From the NCBI RefSeq assembly GCF_031457275.1, contig NZ_JAVDWH010000001.1, forward strand, positions 248,001 through 312,000: a stretch of 64,000 bases of DNA. The letters are read 5' to 3'. The translations under genes were made by a program, and so were the position numbers. The notes below the pieces were generated by a model. The model saw only the letters and a program-made list of their open reading frames with translations. It was not told the DNA's origin and did no database searches. This document shows, piece after piece, positions 51,195 through 60,039 of this stretch; positions within the stretch are counted from its first letter, which is position 1, and each line of letters starts with the position of its first letter. Origin of the DNA: Aeromicrobium panaciterrae. GTDB taxonomy: Bacteria; Actinomycetota; Actinomycetes; Propionibacteriales; Nocardioidaceae.

Positions 51195-52191
51195 CCGCGT
51201 AGGCGTCGATCTCGGCGAGGAGATCGCGCTTCACCGCGTCGTCGGCGAACGATGCTCGTACGGCCGCGCGCGCCAGCTCGGCCACTCCGGCGTCATCCAG
51301 GCCCAGCAGGTCCTGGGCGATCGCGTACTCCGCGTTGAGCGTCGTACCGAACATCGGCGGATCGTCGGAGTTGATCGTCACTGGCACGCCTGCGGCGACG
51401 AGCGTCGGCAGCGGGTGCTCTGCAAGTGACGGCACCGAGCGCGTGCAGACGTTCGACGTCGGGGAGACCTCGAGCGTGATCTGGTTCTCGGCGAGGTATG
51501 CCATGAGCGCCGGGTCTTGGGCAGCGGCAATGCCGTGGCCGATCCGTTCGGCGTGCAGGTAGTTGAGCGAGTCCCAGATCGACTCGGGGCCGGTCGACTC
51601 GCCTGCGTGCGGCACCGAATGCAACCCGGCAGCGATCGCCTGCTCGAAATGCGGAGCGAACTGCGGACGCGGTACGCCGACCTCGGGCCCGCCGAGACCG
51701 AAGCCCACGAGTCCGTCGGGACGGAGGCGCAATGCCGTGTCGAGAGTGACGTCAGCCGACGGAACGCCTGACTCGCCCGGGATGTCGAAGATCCAGCGCA
51801 TCGCGATGCCGAAGTCCACCTCAGCCTTGCGCCGTGCATCCTCCAGCGCCTCGCAGTACTCCTCGGCTGAGATGCCCACCTGGATTGACGTGTATGGCGT
51901 GCAGGTCAGTTCGACGTATCGCACGTTCTGCGCTGCGAGGTCTCGCGCGACATCGTAGGTCAGCGTCCACAGGTCCTCGGGCGTGCGGAGAAGGTCGACC
52001 ACCGCGAGGTAGACCTCGATGAAATGCCCGAAGTCTGTGAAAGTGAAGTAGTCGGCCAGCAGCGCCGGATCGGCGGGGACGGGCGTGTCGCCTTCGTATC
52101 GTGCGGCCAGCTCAGCGACCGTGCTCGGTGAAGCAGATCCGACGTGGTGGACATGCAGCTCCGCCTTGGGGAGCCCCTCAATGAAAGTCAC
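51187..52191 (-). CDS. add: Adenosine deaminase
   Basis: A 334-residue metal-dependent deaminase. The metal motif is KAELHVHHVGSASP where many homologues have HVHLEG; this HH form occurs in other actinobacterial sequences as far as I recall. Further ligands and active-site residues appear in HAGESTGPESI (His-Ala-Gly-Glu), ERIGHGIAA and INSDDPPMF. It turns adenosine into inosine; deoxyadenosine or a related nucleoside is possible. Overlaps the end of the convergent LRR gene by eight bases. Confidence 0.9.
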   Translation of the reverse strand: MTFIEGLPKAELHVHHVGSASPSTVAELAARYEGDTPVPADPALLADYFTFTDFGHFIEVYLAVVDLLRTPEDLWTLTYDVARDLAAQNVRYVELTCTPYTSIQVGISAEEYCEALEDARRKAEVDFGIAMRWIFDIPGESGVPSADVTLDTALRLRPDGLVGFGLGGPEVGVPRPQFAPHFEQAIAAGLHSVPHAGESTGPESIWDSLNYLHAERIGHGIAAAQDPALMAYLAENQITLEVSPTSNVCTRSVPSLAEHPLPTLVAAGVPVTINSDDPPMFGTTLNAEYAIAQDLLGLDDAGVAELARAAVRASFADDAVKRDLLAEIDAYAAS

Positions 52192-52234
52192 AGACTCACA
52201 CTATTCCGGCGTAGCGGGGCGAGAGGAAGGGTGG

Positions 52235-52621
52235 CTACTCAGCGGCTTGCTGGCGTTCGACGACGGTGCCGCGATCATCGAACGTCACGTCGATCGTGAT
52301 CAGCACTTCGTCGCCCATCGAGAACTCAACCCGGTTCTCCTCAGCACTGAGATTGCCTGCAGTGCCTTCTTCCAGCCAGGTCGTCGACCCGATGACGCTG
52401 ATCAGTGCCACCTTGGCGCCGTTGTCGATCTGCCCACGGAACACGACGGGGCCCGGACCGCTGTCGCGTATCACCAGCGCGGTGCGGCTGACCGCTGGAT
52501 CGTCTGCGGTCACCGTGTTCTCTTCAGCACCTCCGGAGCGACCAAAAGTCCACTTGTCGTCGTCGACAAGCGCGACTTCACCGCTCTCGCCGGTTGCCGT
52601 CTTCCAGGTCACTGTGAGCAC
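52235..52621 (-). CDS. Small FHA-like protein
   Basis: 128 residues. WTFGRSGGAEENTVTADDPAVSRTALVI has the feel of an FHA core (here quoted as WTFGRSG and DPAVSRTALVI: Gly-Arg-Ser, then Ser-Arg in place of Ser-x-x-His). No other domain, signal or membrane helix. If phosphothreonine binding is kept, it would act in Ser/Thr kinase signalling. It stands alone between add and the GH65 gene. Confidence 0.6.
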   Translation of the reverse strand: MLTVTWKTATGESGEVALVDDDKWTFGRSGGAEENTVTADDPAVSRTALVIRDSGPGPVVFRGQIDNGAKVALISVIGSTTWLEEGTAGNLSAEENRVEFSMGDEVLITIDVTFDDRGTVVERQQAAE

Positions 52622-52687
52622 ATCTTCGATGTTTACATCTTCTGGGCATTTCCGCCTAGAAACCGCCGAAATCGTGCTCAGTATGCG

Positions 52688-55171
52688 TCAGGTGCCGGGG
52701 ACGATGGCGGCGATGATGGTGCCGTCCGAGCGACGGCGGCCAGGCACGGGAGGCGGTTCACCGTTCAGGCGTGGACCCTGACCTTTGAGCGGGACGGTGA
52801 CCGGGTCGCCCGGGAGGACAGTCACATCTTCACCGCGTACGCGCAGCGTTGCCTGCTTGCCGTCTTCGATCTCGAGCTCAAGCTCATCCGCACGTACGGT
52901 CACCTTGACGCGGGTGCCGAGCAGCGTGACGCGGTAGGCCAGCGAGTCCCACGTCTCGGGCAGACGCGGGTCGATGCTGAACACGCCACCGTGATCGCGG
53001 AAGCCACCGAAGCCGGCGACCAGCGAGCTCCACACGCCACCGGTCGACGCGACGTGCACGCCGTCCGAGGTGTTCTGGTGACGGTCAGCGAGGTCGACGA
53101 ACAGCGCCGACATGAAATAGCGCAGAGCCAGATCGTGATAGCCGACCTCGGCCGCGATGATCGACTGCACGACCGCCGAAAGCGTTGAGTCGCCCGTCGT
53201 GATCGGGTCGTAGTACTCGAAATCTGCGCGCTTCTCCTCGGCACTGAACTCATCGCCCTGCAGAAACAACGCCAGTACGACGTCTGCCTGCTTGAGCACC
53301 TGGAAGCGGTAGATCACCAGCGGGTGGTAGTTCAGCAGCAGCGGTCGCTTCTCCAGCGGCGTGTTCTCGAGATCCCACACCTCGCGCTCGAGGAAGTGCT
53401 CGTCCTGGGGGTGCACGCCGAGGTGCTCGTCGAACGGAATCGCCATGTCATCGGCTGCACGCTCCCACGCGACGATCTCGGACTCTTCGAGCTCCAGTCG
53501 AGAGACGACCTGGTCGTACTCGACGCCATCACGAATCGCGAGCTCACGTACGGCCGCCGCGGCACGGCGCAGGTTGAAGCGCGCCATCACGTTGGTGAAA
53601 AGGTTGTCGTTGACGACCGTCGTGTACTCGTCTGGGCCGGTCACCCCATGAATGTGGAATGTGCCGTCCTCTTCGTTGCGCCAGAAGCCGAGGTCAACCC
53701 ACATACGAGCGGTCTCGACGAGCATGTCGATGCCCTCACGAGTGAGGAAGTCGATGTCGCCAGTGGCTGCGAGGTACTGACTCAACGCATACGAGATGTC
53801 GGCGTCGATGTGATACTGCGCGGTGCCGGCGGCGTAGTAGGCCGAGGCCTCCTCGCCGTTGATCGTGCGCCACGGGAACAGCGCGCCCTTCTGCGCCAGC
53901 TCCTTCGCGCGCTTGCGGGCCGCGTCGAGCAATGTGTAGCGGAAGCGCAACGCGTTGCGGGCTGCCCGCGGCGTTGTGTACGTGAGGAATGGGAGGACGT
54001 AGACCTCGGTGTCCCAGAAGTAGTGACCGCCGTAGCCCGAGCCAGTCACACCCTTGGCCGGGATACCGGTGCCCTCCGCGCGAGCCGATGCCTGGGCGAT
54101 CTGGAAGAGGTTCCAGCGGAGCGCCTGCTGCACGGCCGGCTGACCCACCACTTCGATGTCGGAGCGAGCCCAGAACTCGTCGAGGTATGCGCGCTGGTCG
54201 GCGAACTGTTTGTCGAGCCCTTCCTCCTGCGCCCGATCGAGGGTGCGTCGGCAACGGTCGAGCAATTCGCGCGACGGGACGCCGCGAGACGTGTGATAGC
54301 TGACGAGCTTGGTCAGCGTGATCGGCTGCCCCGGCTCAGCATCAATCCGGTACGTCAGCTTGGCCAGGTCATCGTCGGTCTGTATGCGCTTGGAGTAGGC
54401 GTTGGCTGTCTCGAGCCGGTGATCTGCGGCGACGGCGAGCGTCATACCGCTCTCGGCGCACTTGTAGCCCAGGGTGACGCGGCCGTCGGCGAGGTTGCCA
54501 GAGTTGCCCTCCGGAAGCAGCACACGGTGGCGCATCTCGCTGGCCTTGCGCGGGTCGACTCCTTCACCCATCGCCATCGAGCGAACGTGGTACTCGTCCT
54601 CGCCGTCCTGACGGTTGAGGATCTGCGACGAGATTGCGACCGGCGCGTAGTCGTCGAGCATCGTGACCTCGAAGGTCAACACTGCGAGGTGACGCTGGGT
54701 GAACGACACCATGCGTCGCGACTTGATCTGAACCCGCTTGCCACCGGGCGTACGCCACAGGATCGATCGGGACATGACACCCGAGCGGAAGTCGAGGTCA
54801 CGCTCATACTCGACCAGATCGGCGATCGGCAGCAGAAGCGGCTCGTCGTCGACGTACAGCCGGATGACTTTCGCGTCGGGAGCGTTGACGATGGTCTGGC
54901 CGACCTTCGCGAAGCCAAAGGCTTCTTCGGCGTGATGGATCTGCCAGGTCTCGTGGAAGCCGTTGATGAACGTGCCGTGCGAGAAGGAGTCACGGCCCTC
55001 GTCGACATTGCCGCGCATGCCGAGGTAACCGTTGCCCACCGAGAACAGCGTCTCCGTCGTGCCGAGGTCGGCGGGGTTGATGTGGCGCTCGATGAGGCGC
55101 CACTCGTCGACCGGGAACCGGGCGCGATCCATGAACTCGTGGTGCGTCGGCGCAACGTGGCTGGGGCTCAC
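52688..55171 (-). CDS. Glycoside hydrolase family 65 disaccharide phosphorylase
   Basis: An 827-residue GH65 enzyme. The N-terminal beta-sandwich spans about 1-280; the (alpha/alpha)6 barrel follows, with GGHYFWDTEVYVLPFL in the substrate pocket and the acid catalyst in GVTGPDEYTTVVNDN; a C-terminal beta domain ends it. Family members phosphorolyse trehalose, maltose or kojibiose to beta-glucose 1-phosphate. The downstream-overlapping partner gene encodes a beta-phosphoglucomutase, matching that product. Which disaccharide is used cannot be read. Confidence 0.93.
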   Translation of the reverse strand: MSPSHVAPTHHEFMDRARFPVDEWRLIERHINPADLGTTETLFSVGNGYLGMRGNVDEGRDSFSHGTFINGFHETWQIHHAEEAFGFAKVGQTIVNAPDAKVIRLYVDDEPLLLPIADLVEYERDLDFRSGVMSRSILWRTPGGKRVQIKSRRMVSFTQRHLAVLTFEVTMLDDYAPVAISSQILNRQDGEDEYHVRSMAMGEGVDPRKASEMRHRVLLPEGNSGNLADGRVTLGYKCAESGMTLAVAADHRLETANAYSKRIQTDDDLAKLTYRIDAEPGQPITLTKLVSYHTSRGVPSRELLDRCRRTLDRAQEEGLDKQFADQRAYLDEFWARSDIEVVGQPAVQQALRWNLFQIAQASARAEGTGIPAKGVTGSGYGGHYFWDTEVYVLPFLTYTTPRAARNALRFRYTLLDAARKRAKELAQKGALFPWRTINGEEASAYYAAGTAQYHIDADISYALSQYLAATGDIDFLTREGIDMLVETARMWVDLGFWRNEEDGTFHIHGVTGPDEYTTVVNDNLFTNVMARFNLRRAAAAVRELAIRDGVEYDQVVSRLELEESEIVAWERAADDMAIPFDEHLGVHPQDEHFLEREVWDLENTPLEKRPLLLNYHPLVIYRFQVLKQADVVLALFLQGDEFSAEEKRADFEYYDPITTGDSTLSAVVQSIIAAEVGYHDLALRYFMSALFVDLADRHQNTSDGVHVASTGGVWSSLVAGFGGFRDHGGVFSIDPRLPETWDSLAYRVTLLGTRVKVTVRADELELEIEDGKQATLRVRGEDVTVLPGDPVTVPLKGQGPRLNGEPPPVPGRRRSDGTIIAAIVPGT

Positions 55172-55878
55172 AGAAGCTCCTCCAGATCGTCGACGACGAT
55201 GTCCGCACCGTGCTCGAGAAGTGCGTCTGCGCCGACGCCGCGGTTGACGCCAATCACCAGGCCGAAGTCGCCGGAGTGGCCAGCAGCGACACCCGACAGC
55301 GCGTCCTCAAGTACGACCGCGCGCTCCTTGGGTACGTCGAGCTGGCGGGCGGCGTCCAGGAAGGTGTCCGGTGCGGGCTTGCCGGCGAGGTAGCGCTCGG
55401 CAGCGACACGGCCGTCAACGATGACCGGGAAGTAATCGATCATCTCGGCTGCCCTGAGCACGGCAGGCGCATTGCGGGAGCTCGACACGATCGCGACCTG
55501 GATGCCGCGATCGACCAGTGCCTGTACGAGCTTGACCGAGCCCGGGTAGGCCTCGACGCCCTCGGTCTCGAGAATCTGCTCGAACACGACGTTCTTGCGG
55601 TTACCGAGGCCTGCGACCGTTTCGGCCGTCGGCTCATCGGTCGGCTTGCCCTCAGGCAGGTCGATACCTCGCGACTCGAGGAAGCTCCGTACGCCGTCGT
55701 AGCGCGGTTTGCCGTCGACGTACGTGAAGTAGTCGGCGTCGACGTACGGCTCGGCGACACCCCGGTTCGCGAGGAATTCACCAAACATCTGCGCCCAGGC
55801 GCGCATGTGTACGTCGGCCGTCGGCGTGATCACGCCGTCAAGGTCGAACAGGGCGGCGTCGTAGTCGTTCCAGTCCAC
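55168..55878 (-). CDS. Beta-phosphoglucomutase-type HAD phosphatase
   Basis: 236 residues. Motif I ALFDLDGVITPTADVH has the two aspartates; the cap loop, VSSSRNAP (motif II), KPAPDTFL (motif III) and LEDALSGVAAGHSGDFG (motif IV) follow. It should convert beta-glucose 1-phosphate to glucose 6-phosphate for glycolysis. Its stop overlaps the start of the GH65 gene by four bases, so the two enzymes are made together. Confidence 0.92.
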   Translation of the reverse strand: MDWNDYDAALFDLDGVITPTADVHMRAWAQMFGEFLANRGVAEPYVDADYFTYVDGKPRYDGVRSFLESRGIDLPEGKPTDEPTAETVAGLGNRKNVVFEQILETEGVEAYPGSVKLVQALVDRGIQVAIVSSSRNAPAVLRAAEMIDYFPVIVDGRVAAERYLAGKPAPDTFLDAARQLDVPKERAVVLEDALSGVAAGHSGDFGLVIGVNRGVGADALLEHGADIVVDDLEELL

Positions 55879-55943
55879 ACATCAAGCGTACGGCCGCCAT
55901 GTTGCCGAGCGATGTCCAACGCCCAACGTCACGCTTAACGCTT

Positions 55944-57158
55944 CTACGAAGCGGTCTTGACCAGGATGCTCGGAGTGAATGCCGACTGGACGCCATCGGC
56001 GCTGATTGCCGCCACCCAGATGCGGTACGACCTTGCGCGAAGCAGCCCCGTGAGCAAGTACGTCGAGACGTCGCCGACCACGACATTCGTCTTCTCCGTG
56101 GCATTTGCGAGCCGGTAGCTCACGACGTATTTGGTCGCGCAGAAGGCCTTGGTCCAATTGACCCTGATCTTCGAAGTCGTCACTGACGACGACGTCAGGC
56201 CGGTCGGCACGGACACTGAGCATCCAAGCGCCGCCGACGTCGCGCTCTGGCTCGCTGCCGACGTGTATCCGGTCTTGGTGCCGGTGACCTCAACCTTGAG
56301 AGTCTTTCCGTACAGAGTCTGGTCAGGGACGAAGGTCTTGGTCGTCACGCCGGGGATCAGCGTGCCATTGGCGAACCACCGGTAGCTGTAAGCCGTTGGG
56401 AGGGGTGACCAGGATCCGGGGTTGGCTCCGATGGTCTGTCCCACCTTGAGGGTTCCGTAGATCGTGGGAACGCCAAGGTTGGTGATGACGCCAGGCTGGA
56501 CTGCGGTGCTGAGCGCACTCGTAGCGGCGCCCGTGACATACCCGGCCTTCGCGGCCGTCACGCGAACCGAGATCTGCTTGCCGACCTCGGCTGCCGTCAG
56601 CTTGTACGTCGTGGCGGTGGCGCCAGCTATTGCCACACCGTCAGCGAACCATTGGCGCGCGTAGGTGGAGCCACTCGGCGACCAGGTGCCTGTACTGGAA
56701 CCGACCGTGTTGTCGATCTTGAACGTCCCGGTGAGCGTGGGCAGGGTCAGATTTCGGACAGTCGGGTTGTCGACTGCTGCGGTCTGCGCGCTCGTGGCAG
56801 TACCGGGCGTGTCAAGGAATCCCGACCCGGTCACACGGACCGAGAGCTTCTTGCCGAGTAGAGCCGACGTCACGGGCAGGCTTGCGGCCGTGGCGTTGGC
56901 GATATCTGCTCCATCGGCCAACCACTGGTAGGCGAACGTGACTCCCGAGGACGGATTCCATGTTCCGGGCGAGGCAGTGACAGTGCTGCCAACCTCGGGA
57001 ACTCCTCCAGCGGCCACGGTGACCGTCGGCGGGGAAGTGTTGGTGATCGTCTGAAGAATGGCCGCGGCAGGCGACGAAACGAGAACCGGAGCGATGGCGA
57101 CCAATACGACGGCCAAAGCAAGTGCACGCAGACGAGAGCGGGCGGGGAATGCGGACAT
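55944..57158 (-). CDS. Secreted Ig-like repeat protein with C-terminal fibronectin III domain
   Basis: 404 residues; signal peptide ends near SSPAAA. Three Ig-like repeats of about 90 residues carry a YxWxADG core (FAYQWLADGADIANA, YARQWFADGVAIAGA, YSYRWFANGTLIPGV), as in many actinobacterial cell-wall or exported adhesin-like proteins. Residues about 315-404 form a fibronectin III domain (KIRVNWTKAFCATKYVVSYR). No enzyme domain and no anchor. Shares repeat type with the LRR protein at 49800, suggesting a common extracellular function. Confidence 0.82.
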   Translation of the reverse strand: MSAFPARSRLRALALAVVLVAIAPVLVSSPAAAILQTITNTSPPTVTVAAGGVPEVGSTVTASPGTWNPSSGVTFAYQWLADGADIANATAASLPVTSALLGKKLSVRVTGSGFLDTPGTATSAQTAAVDNPTVRNLTLPTLTGTFKIDNTVGSSTGTWSPSGSTYARQWFADGVAIAGATATTYKLTAAEVGKQISVRVTAAKAGYVTGAATSALSTAVQPGVITNLGVPTIYGTLKVGQTIGANPGSWSPLPTAYSYRWFANGTLIPGVTTKTFVPDQTLYGKTLKVEVTGTKTGYTSAASQSATSAALGCSVSVPTGLTSSSVTTSKIRVNWTKAFCATKYVVSYRLANATEKTNVVVGDVSTYLLTGLLRARSYRIWVAAISADGVQSAFTPSILVKTAS

Positions 57159-57234
57159 TGGGAGTCTCCTCGAGAGTGCGGCGTAAGAACGCCATCCCTG
57201 ACGCTAAGTGAAGTCCGATGCCCGCGCAGCCAAA

Positions 57235-57250
57235 CTCGCGGAATCGCGAG
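57235..57250. promoter_or_regulatory. Palindrome upstream of arcA (CTCGCG-gaat-CGCGAG)
   Basis: Perfect 6-base arms with a 4-base centre, 51 bases upstream of the arcA ATG, in the gap between two divergent genes. Candidate operator for either. Confidence 0.35.
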
Positions 57251-57301
57251 CACGTCACAGCCACACATGCTCAAGACACCTCGCTTCACTAGGGTGTTGG
57301 A

Positions 57302-58483
57302 ATGGCGTTGGGTGCAGACAGTGAAGTTGGTCGGCTGCGGACGGTCATGTTGCACCGCCCGGGTCCTGAGCTCGCACGACTGACTCCGCGCAACAACGAC
57401 TCGCTCTTGTTCGACGGCGTGCCTTGGGTTGGCCGCGCACAGGAAGAGCACGACGCGTTCGCCCAGGCGCTTCGCGACCATGACGTCGAGGTCCTCTACT
57501 TGATGGACCTGCTTGCCGAGTCCCTGATCGAGGCCGACGTACGCGCCGGGATCATCGAGGCGACGACCTCGAGCCTGCGCCTCGGCGACGGGCTGCGCGG
57601 CCACATTGCCCGCGTCATGACCGACCAATCACCGGCCGAGCTCGCCCTGACGCTGACGGCCGGCTTGCGCAACGACGAGGTGACGAGCTTCCGCAGCATC
57701 GTCACCAGCCTGCTCCCGTCCGAGAGCTTCTTGATCGATCCCCTGCCCAATCTGTTGTTCACTCGCGACTCGTCGGTCTGGCTTCCGGGTCGCGTCGCGA
57801 TCACCAGCCTCGCGATGCCGGCCCGCGTACGCGAGACCCAGCTGACCGGCCTGATCTACGAGCACCATCCCCGATTTGTCGGAACGCCCCGTGCACACGG
57901 ACCTCATCTCGAGCATCTCGAAGGCGGCGACGTCCTCCTCCTAGCGCCCGGCGTCTTCGCAGTCGGCGTCGGCGAACGTACGACTCCCGCTGGCTTCGAG
58001 CGATTCGCTCGCGAAGTGCTCGAGGGCGGCCTTGCCCGTACGGTGCTCGCCGTTCCGATCGCCCAGGAGCGCGCCACAATGCACCTCGACACCATCGTGA
58101 CGATGGTCGATGTCGACACCGTCGTGATGTACCCCAACATGGCGAGCAACCTGCGCGCTCACCCCGTCACGCTGGTGAACGGTGAACTCGTCGTCGGCAC
58201 TGAAGCGTCGTTCTTCGATGCCGCTGCCGAGGCGATGGGGATCGACAAGCTGCACCAGATCGACACCGGTCTCGATCCAGTCACGGCCGAGCGCGAGCAA
58301 TGGGATGACGGCAACAACACCTTGGCGATCGGTCCCCGCCTCGCCGTCGCGTACGAACGCAACGAACAGACCAACGCACGCCTCGAGGAGCACGGAGTCG
58401 AGGTCATTGCGATCAGCGGCTCCGAGCTCGGATCGGGACGCGGTGGCCCCCGTTGCATGTCCTGTCCGATCGACCGCGACTGA
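57302..58483 (+). CDS. arcA: Arginine deiminase
   Basis: 393 residues. The family start is [20 protein letters not shown]; substrate residues are in [14 protein letters not shown] and LEGGDVLL; the nucleophile is C385 in [10 protein letters not shown]. It cleaves arginine to citrulline and ammonia. The other arginine deiminase pathway genes (arcB, arcC) are not adjacent. The ECF sigma gene starts four bases after its stop, so both may share a transcript. Confidence 0.95.
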   Translation: MALGADSEVGRLRTVMLHRPGPELARLTPRNNDSLLFDGVPWVGRAQEEHDAFAQALRDHDVEVLYLMDLLAESLIEADVRAGIIEATTSSLRLGDGLRGHIARVMTDQSPAELALTLTAGLRNDEVTSFRSIVTSLLPSESFLIDPLPNLLFTRDSSVWLPGRVAITSLAMPARVRETQLTGLIYEHHPRFVGTPRAHGPHLEHLEGGDVLLLAPGVFAVGVGERTTPAGFERFAREVLEGGLARTVLAVPIAQERATMHLDTIVTMVDVDTVVMYPNMASNLRAHPVTLVNGELVVGTEASFFDAAAEAMGIDKLHQIDTGLDPVTAEREQWDDGNNTLAIGPRLAVAYERNEQTNARLEEHGVEVIAISGSELGSGRGGPRCMSCPIDRD

Positions 58484-58487
58484 GCCA

Positions 58488-59402
58488 ATGCAGACAGCAA
58501 CTCTTGAAGCCTTCGAGACCGAGCGGCCTCGACTGCTCAACGTTGCCTACCGGCTGACCGGAAGCGTGGTCGATGCCGAGGACGCCGTGCAGGACGCCTG
58601 GCTCAGGCTTGAGCGGACCGACGCGGACATCAGCAACCTGCAGGCCTGGCTCACTACCGTCGTCAGCCGGTTGTGCCTCGACCGACTGGGTTCAGCCGCC
58701 AAGCGGCGGGAAACGTACGTGGGGCAATGGTTGCCTGAGCCCGTCGTGACGGCGTTCGACGCTAAGGACGATCCGCTCTCCGCCCTCGTTCGCGATGAGG
58801 ATGCTCGGTTTGCAGCGCTGGTCGTCCTCGAGGTCCTGCCACCCGCGCAACGCGTGGCATTCGTACTCCACGATGCCTTCGACGTGCCCTTCGATGAGAT
58901 CGCCGAGGTGCTCGACGTCGATCCGGCCAACGCCCGTCAGCTCGCGTCGCGAGCGCGTAAGGCCGTTGCTGAGCCGCCACCTCCCGTCACCGACGAGGAA
59001 CACCTCGCAGCGGTCACCCGATTCGTTGAGGCAATGGCCACCGGTGATCTCAAAACCATCATCGCGACGTTGCACCCCGATGCGATCGTGATGGGCGACG
59101 CCAACGGCACGACGAACACCGCGGTCAACGTGATCCACGGAGCCGAGAAGTTCGCACGCTTCTACATCGGACTGATGAACCGCTACGGCCCAGATGCACT
59201 CCTGGCGATGACACCGGTCCTGGTGAACGGGGAACTTGGCTTTGTTACGTACGGCTGGACCGGCGAGACCGACAAACTCAGCTCGCCGCCGCGGGTTGCA
59301 GCGTTCGCAGTCCGCGACGGCAAGGTCTGCGCGTCGTACGACATCGCCAACCCCGGGAAGCAAGGCGGCGTCAAGCTTCCTGACTGGCCAGCTCGTCCGT
59401 AG
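58488..59402 (+). CDS. ECF41-type sigma factor with SnoaL-like C-terminal domain
   Basis: 304 residues from the ATG at 58488 (MQTATLEAFETERPRLLNVA). Sigma region 2 is in residues 1-75, the WLPEP linker motif characteristic of the ECF41 group is at 81-85, region 4 ends near 165 and a SnoaL-like domain fills about 170-304, ending NPGKQGG. In this group the extension regulates the sigma factor itself instead of a separate anti-sigma. The usual target gene, a carboxymuconolactone decarboxylase-like gene, lies convergently next to it with 32 bases of overlap. Confidence 0.92.
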   Translation: MQTATLEAFETERPRLLNVAYRLTGSVVDAEDAVQDAWLRLERTDADISNLQAWLTTVVSRLCLDRLGSAAKRRETYVGQWLPEPVVTAFDAKDDPLSALVRDEDARFAALVVLEVLPPAQRVAFVLHDAFDVPFDEIAEVLDVDPANARQLASRARKAVAEPPPPVTDEEHLAAVTRFVEAMATGDLKTIIATLHPDAIVMGDANGTTNTAVNVIHGAEKFARFYIGLMNRYGPDALLAMTPVLVNGELGFVTYGWTGETDKLSSPPRVAAFAVRDGKVCASYDIANPGKQGGVKLPDWPARP

Positions 59403-59964
59403 CCCACGGAACCCGGCACGCATCGCCAGTGCTGAAGCCTTGATCCGTGATGCCAAGTGCGTGGTTCATCCGAGCTCGCTGGTTCTCGTGGGAGATTTGG
59501 TAGGTCAGTTCTAGGACGCCAGCGTTGCCGTACTTCTCGACGAGCGACGCGACCTGTTCGTCCGTCACGGTCGTTGGGGTGGCGGTGATCGCGTCTGAGT
59601 AGCGGATGACTTCGCGCTCGGCCTCGGTGTACTTGTCCGAGTTCTCGAATTCACCGATCTCCTTGAGCCGATCGACGTCGAGCTCGTCGAGCCGCATCAG
59701 CATCGAGCCGAAGTCGACGCACCACGAACATCCAACGGTCCACGCTGTGCGGTAGACCGCGAGCTGGATCAGCGACTCGGGTACGACGTGCATCGCCTTC
59801 TGCAGCGCGAGTTCGTGACGAGCCGCGAGAACGAAGAGCTTGCGATGGTGCGCCATCACGGCGAACGGTTCGGGCACCTCGCCGACTTGCTTGCGGGCCA
59901 TCCGGTACCCGACCTTGATGATCGGTCCGGCGTCCTGGGGGCTGAGGGCGGGAATGCGAGACAT
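59371..59964 (-). CDS. Carboxymuconolactone decarboxylase/AhpD-like protein (ECF41 target)
   Basis: About 197 residues from the ATG at 59964 (MSRIPALSPQDAG), with GGAG eight bases upstream. The redox CxxC is in TVGCSWCVDFG, and a conserved His-Asn region follows (ISHENQRARMNHALG). This is the C of the COE set (carboxymuconolactone decarboxylase, oxidoreductase, epimerase) controlled by ECF41 sigma factors. A matching promoter lies 46 bases upstream. Probable role in peroxide or thiol chemistry; natural substrate unknown. Confidence 0.88.
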   Translation of the reverse strand: MSRIPALSPQDAGPIIKVGYRMARKQVGEVPEPFAVMAHHRKLFVLAARHELALQKAMHVVPESLIQLAVYRTAWTVGCSWCVDFGSMLMRLDELDVDRLKEIGEFENSDKYTEAEREVIRYSDAITATPTTVTDEQVASLVEKYGNAGVLELTYQISHENQRARMNHALGITDQGFSTGDACRVPWATDELASQEA

Positions 59965-60009
59965 TGGGTGACTCCTGTCCTGCGGCGCCGGTGCGCCACT
60001 CACCCCTCA

Positions 60010-60036
60010 GACGACGTACCTCGCCACGATGTGACA
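60010..60036 (-). promoter_or_regulatory. ECF41 promoter (TGTCACA-N16-CGTC)
   Basis: On the minus strand TGTCACA (60036-60030) is followed by exactly 16 bases and CGTC (60013-60010). This fits the published ECF41 consensus, TGTCACA at -35 and CGTC at -10. It is placed to transcribe the carboxymuconolactone decarboxylase-like gene. Confidence 0.8.
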
Positions 60037-60039
60037 GGA

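Noticed and set aside
53324..55393. 689-residue open frame on the plus strand opposite the GH65 gene
   Set aside because: Shadow of a clear GH65 phosphorylase; composition (Val, Arg, Glu runs) and lack of motifs mark it as antisense noise.
58182..58487. N-terminal extension of the ECF41 sigma gene into arcA
   Set aside because: The upstream frame overlaps the arcA active-site region and has no sigma similarity; the ATG at 58488 starts the family sequence.
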